A DNA stretch of 48,248 nucleotides from Pseudomonas viridiflava (lineage in GTDB: Bacteria > Pseudomonadota > Gammaproteobacteria > Pseudomonadales > Pseudomonadaceae): contig NZ_LKEH01000021.1 in assembly GCF_001642795.1 (NCBI RefSeq), positions 405 to 48,652 on the forward strand, written 5' to 3'. Position 1 is the stretch's first letter. Every line of letters begins with the position of its first letter. This document shows positions 45,502 through 48,248 of the stretch, piece after piece. The notes below the pieces were generated by a model, which had not been told where the DNA came from, ran no database searches, and worked only from the letters and a program-made list of their open reading frames with translations. The position numbers and the translations under genes are program-made.

Positions 45502-46580
45502 ATAGCTCTGGCTTCCTGCGTGAGTCTCGCACAAGGATAGCGTAGACAGGTGTAGTGACGACCGTCACGGCGCTCCACGCTCAGACTGGCGTACGGGCCA
45601 AAAAGTGCCGTAATGCGCGCACCGATATTCGTCAGGGCCTGTTGAGTACCGTTGGAAGTCTGCCGAGTGGCAACTTCTTCATAGGGATTGCTGACACGCA
45701 ATATGAACTCTCCCTCTCTATAGTCTGCTTCGACTGTTACTACACCCCCTTCGACTCGCGGGGCAATGCCATAGATCAAAGCGTTTTCAAGTAATGGCTG
45801 CAAGGTTAGCTGGGGAATCGGCAAGTCATCAGGAATTGCGCTCACCCTCCAGTCCAACTGTAGACGCTCGCCGAGACGATATTGCTCAATCGATAAATAT
45901 CGTTTTGCCAAAGCCAGCTCCTCGCTCCACGTAACAAGGCTGCCGGGCTTGGCCAGACTGGCGCGAAAAAGGTCGGAAAGATCCAGCACCGCCTGCTCGG
46001 CCTTGACTGGATTGCTGGCCACCAGGCTCGCGATGCTGTTGAGCGTATTGAACAGAAAGTGCGGCCGGATACGCGCCTGCAACGACTCGATCCTGGCCTG
46101 GAGCTCGCCCTGCTGCTGCTTGCGCCACTGACTCTGCAGATAAAAGTAGCGCAACATCAGGGCCGACATGATCAGCGCAATCATCGAATAGCGAATGTAC
46201 CGATCCACCATGCCGCCCACCGTGATACTGCCGGTGAGCTGACACACGTCGGTGACCGCCGTGCACAGCAGCGTCAGACCGACCACCAACAGACACCCGA
46301 GCAGACCCGCAAGTCCCGGCGAAAGACGGGCCAGCCAGGGCCGCAGGCCGCACAGCAAGGCGGCGGACAGCAGCACGATCCATTGCACGAACAGCGACAT
46401 CAGTGCCAGCCGCACCCAATCGAACCCCGTGCGCATCGGCTCGACCAGCACCAGAACCAGTACCAACAGTTCGGCCAGCACCACGAGCACGAGCAGCGCC
46501 TGCGGCAGGCACAGTTCGGGGAGGAAGAATTCTTTGCCGGGAGCACGCCCGGTGTCACGCTTTACAGGATGATCTCGCAT
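45498..46580 (-). CDS. algZ: Sensor histidine kinase AlgZ (FimS)
   Basis: A 360-residue LytS-type sensor. Five or six N-terminal membrane helices occupy about residues 20-150. The phosphoacceptor-type motif RIRPHFLFNTLNSIASLVAS follows, then an HATPase region with N-box LTLQPLLENALIYGI and NIGARITALFG. AlgZ lacks the classic orthodox-kinase layout, and phosphorylation of AlgR by it is known in P. aeruginosa. Overlaps algR, so the two are coupled. Divergent from argH, 134 nt away. Confidence 0.93.
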   Translation of the reverse strand: MRDHPVKRDTGRAPGKEFFLPELCLPQALLVLVVLAELLVLVLVLVEPMRTGFDWVRLALMSLFVQWIVLLSAALLCGLRPWLARLSPGLAGLLGCLLVVGLTLLCTAVTDVCQLTGSITVGGMVDRYIRYSMIALIMSALMLRYFYLQSQWRKQQQGELQARIESLQARIRPHFLFNTLNSIASLVASNPVKAEQAVLDLSDLFRASLAKPGSLVTWSEELALAKRYLSIEQYRLGERLQLDWRVSAIPDDLPIPQLTLQPLLENALIYGIAPRVEGGVVTVEADYREGEFILRVSNPYEEVATRQTSNGTQQALTNIGARITALFGPYASLSVERRDGRHYTCLRYPCARLTQEARAI

Positions 46581-46714
46581 CGACTCAGTCTCAGCTCTGG
46601 CAGGGCCAGCGGCAAGCCATCCGGAAATAAAAAAGTGTCAACCCTGTTATCATCGCAACCGCCTTTGTGCCACGTATCGGGCACGCCACTTTCCGTAGAG
46701 CAACGAGCGAATCC
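46581..46714. promoter_or_regulatory. Divergent algZ/argH promoter region
   Basis: A 134-nt gap. TTATCAT at 46647-46653 could be a plus-strand -10 for argH; no matched -35. Promoters for both genes are expected here. Confidence 0.3.
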
Positions 46715-48109
46715 ATGAGCACCGACAAGACCAATCAGTCCTGGGGCGGCCGCTTCAGTGAACCCGTCGACGCGTTCGTCGCGCGCTTCACTGCCTCCGT
46801 CACCTTCGACCAGCGCCTGTATCGCCACGACATCATGGGCTCTATCGCCCACGCCACGATGCTGGCCAAGGTAGGCGTTCTGACTGACGCCGAGCGCGAC
46901 ACGATCATCGATGGCCTGAAGACCATTCAGACCGAGATCGAGGCAGGGACTTTCGACTGGCGCGTCGACCTGGAAGACGTGCACATGAACATCGAAGCGC
47001 GCCTGACCGACCGCATCGGCATCACCGGCAAGAAACTGCACACCGGTCGCAGCCGCAACGATCAGGTGGCTACGGACATTCGCCTGTGGCTGCGTGACGA
47101 AATCGACCTGATCCTGATCGAGATCACTCGCCTGCAGCAGGGCCTGCTGGGTCAGGCCGAGCGTGAAGCCGACACCATCATGCCGGGCTTTACCCATTTG
47201 CAGACCGCACAGCCGGTCACGTTCGGTCACCATATGCTGGCCTGGTTCGAAATGCTCAGCCGTGACTACGAACGTCTGGTTGATTGCCGCAAGCGTCTGA
47301 ACCGCATGCCGCTGGGCAGCGCTGCGCTGGCAGGCACCACCTACCCGATCGACCGCGAGCTGACCTGCAAGCTGCTGGGTTTCGATGCTGTGGGCGGCAA
47401 CTCGCTGGACGGCGTGTCGGATCGCGACTTCGCTATCGAATTCTGTGCAGCAGCCTCCGTGGCGATGATGCACCTGTCGCGTTTCTCCGAAGAACTGGTG
47501 CTGTGGACCAGCGCGCAATTCCAGTTCATCGACTTGCCGGATCGTTTCTGCACCGGCAGCTCGATCATGCCGCAGAAGAAGAATCCGGATGTTCCAGAAC
47601 TGGTACGCGGCAAGAGCGGCCGCGTATTTGGCGCCCTGATGGGCCTGCTGACCCTGATGAAAGGCCAGCCGCTGGCTTACAACAAGGACAATCAGGAAGA
47701 CAAGGAGCCGCTGTTCGACGCAGCCGATACCTTGCGCGACTCACTGCGTGCGTTCGCCGACATGATCCCCGCCATCAAGCCGAAACACGCCATCATGCGC
47801 GAAGCGGCTCTGCGCGGCTTCTCGACCGCAACCGACCTGGCCGACTACCTGGTGCGCCGTGGCCTGCCGTTCCGTGATTGCCACGAGATCGTTGGCCACG
47901 CCGTGAAGTATGGCGTCGAAACCGGCAAGGACCTGGCTGAGATGAGCCTGGACGAGCTGCGTCAGTTCAGCGATCAGATCGAACAGGACGTGTTCGCCGT
48001 ACTGACCCTGGAAGGCTCGGTGAATGCACGCGACCACATCGGCGGCACCGCTCCCGGACAGGTCCGCGCGGCGGTGGTTCGCGGACAGGAGCTGCTGGCG
48101 GGTCGTTGA
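46715..48109 (+). CDS. argH: Argininosuccinate lyase
   Basis: A 464-residue homotetrameric enzyme that splits argininosuccinate into arginine and fumarate. It starts [20 protein letters not shown]. The superfamily signature [20 protein letters not shown], with the catalytic Ser, is at about residues 280-300. Earlier conserved parts are [17 protein letters not shown] and [20 protein letters not shown]. An upstream in-frame ATG lacks support. Last gene of the window. Confidence 0.97.
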   Translation: MSTDKTNQSWGGRFSEPVDAFVARFTASVTFDQRLYRHDIMGSIAHATMLAKVGVLTDAERDTIIDGLKTIQTEIEAGTFDWRVDLEDVHMNIEARLTDRIGITGKKLHTGRSRNDQVATDIRLWLRDEIDLILIEITRLQQGLLGQAEREADTIMPGFTHLQTAQPVTFGHHMLAWFEMLSRDYERLVDCRKRLNRMPLGSAALAGTTYPIDRELTCKLLGFDAVGGNSLDGVSDRDFAIEFCAAASVAMMHLSRFSEELVLWTSAQFQFIDLPDRFCTGSSIMPQKKNPDVPELVRGKSGRVFGALMGLLTLMKGQPLAYNKDNQEDKEPLFDAADTLRDSLRAFADMIPAIKPKHAIMREAALRGFSTATDLADYLVRRGLPFRDCHEIVGHAVKYGVETGKDLAEMSLDELRQFSDQIEQDVFAVLTLEGSVNARDHIGGTAPGQVRAAVVRGQELLAGR

Positions 48110-48248
48110 TAGCTGATCAAGGCCATGTTCTGCGCTCATCGTTATACACAAGTCCGCAGACGCGCAAAACGGGGGCAAAAACGAAAGTGACTGACTGAAT
48201 GCATACCCCGTGGGAGGCGGCTTGCCGGCGATGGCGTCAGTTCAGTCA
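48110..48248. repeat. Repeat-rich end of window with REP
   Basis: A REP identical over 24 nt to the one at 27760 lies at 48210-48233. It is followed by GCGTCAGTTCAGT, so 37 nt (48210-48246) equal the reverse complement of 27810-27846. A CGTTATACACAAGTCCGC block at about 48141 recalls those at 20970 and 27727. No gene seen. Confidence 0.85.

Overview
The window looks like core chromosome of a fluorescent Pseudomonas, most probably the P. syringae group. It is GC-rich, with strong G/C third-position bias and Shine-Dalgarno starts. As far as I recall, the gene order (pepP-ubiH-ubiI, zapA-6S RNA-fau, glpT, ubiD, rho-trxA, ppx/ppk, hemB, algP, algQ, dsbH, hemYXDC, algR-algZ, argH) matches the PA52xx region of P. 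aeruginosa. REP palindromes and degenerate dispersed repeats near 21.0, 27.7 and 48.2 kb are what makes me favour the syringae group. This is inferred from sequence features only; no search was run.

Layout. 0-4.5 kb (minus strand): ygfB-like, pepP, ubiH and ubiI, a compact ubiquinone-hydroxylation cluster. 4.6-7.3 kb: a coiled-coil partner and zapA, then 6S RNA, 5-formyl-THF cyclo-ligase, a 50-residue membrane peptide on the minus strand, an EVE protein and a FliL-like protein. 7.5-11.3 kb: quinone oxidoreductase, a small accessory patch with orphan ORFs and two terminators, glpT and a ChaC-type cyclotransferase. 11.5-16 kb (minus): an iron-sulfur flavin reductase, ubiD, rho and trxA. 16-20 kb: a FadR-type GntR regulator divergent from a four-gene polar amino acid ABC transporter, with a duplicated operator-like sequence between them. 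20-21 kb: an AT-richer polysaccharide-lyase-like gene beside repeat-like DNA. 21-27.6 kb: ppx, ppk, hemB, dedA and elbB. 27.7-33.3 kb: a REP pair, an FTR1-cytochrome c fusion, and a four-gene envelope operon (COG3014 lipoprotein, YcfL-like, LpoB-like, LpoB/CsgG-like). 33.3-37 kb: LysE exporter, MscS-like channel, ABC-F protein and a TIGR02444 protein. 37-46.6 kb: the alg/hem block (algP, FKBP isomerase, algQ, dsbH, hemY, hemX, hemD, hemC, algR, algZ). 46.7-48.1 kb: argH, then a REP at the window edge.

Functional themes. Ubiquinone synthesis appears twice (ubiI/ubiH and ubiD with a flavin reductase). Haem synthesis appears twice (hemB, and hemC-D-X-Y). Polyphosphate turnover is a convergent kinase/phosphatase pair. 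Alginate-type regulators (AlgZ, AlgR, AlgQ, AlgP) surround the haem genes. The least ordinary parts are the 30-33 kb envelope operon, the 20-21 kb lyase-like patch, the duplicated operator at 16.75-16.9 kb, the FTR1-cytochrome fusion and a DsbB-type protein that lacks one expected loop cysteine. I found no CRISPR array, tRNA, rRNA or intact insertion sequence.
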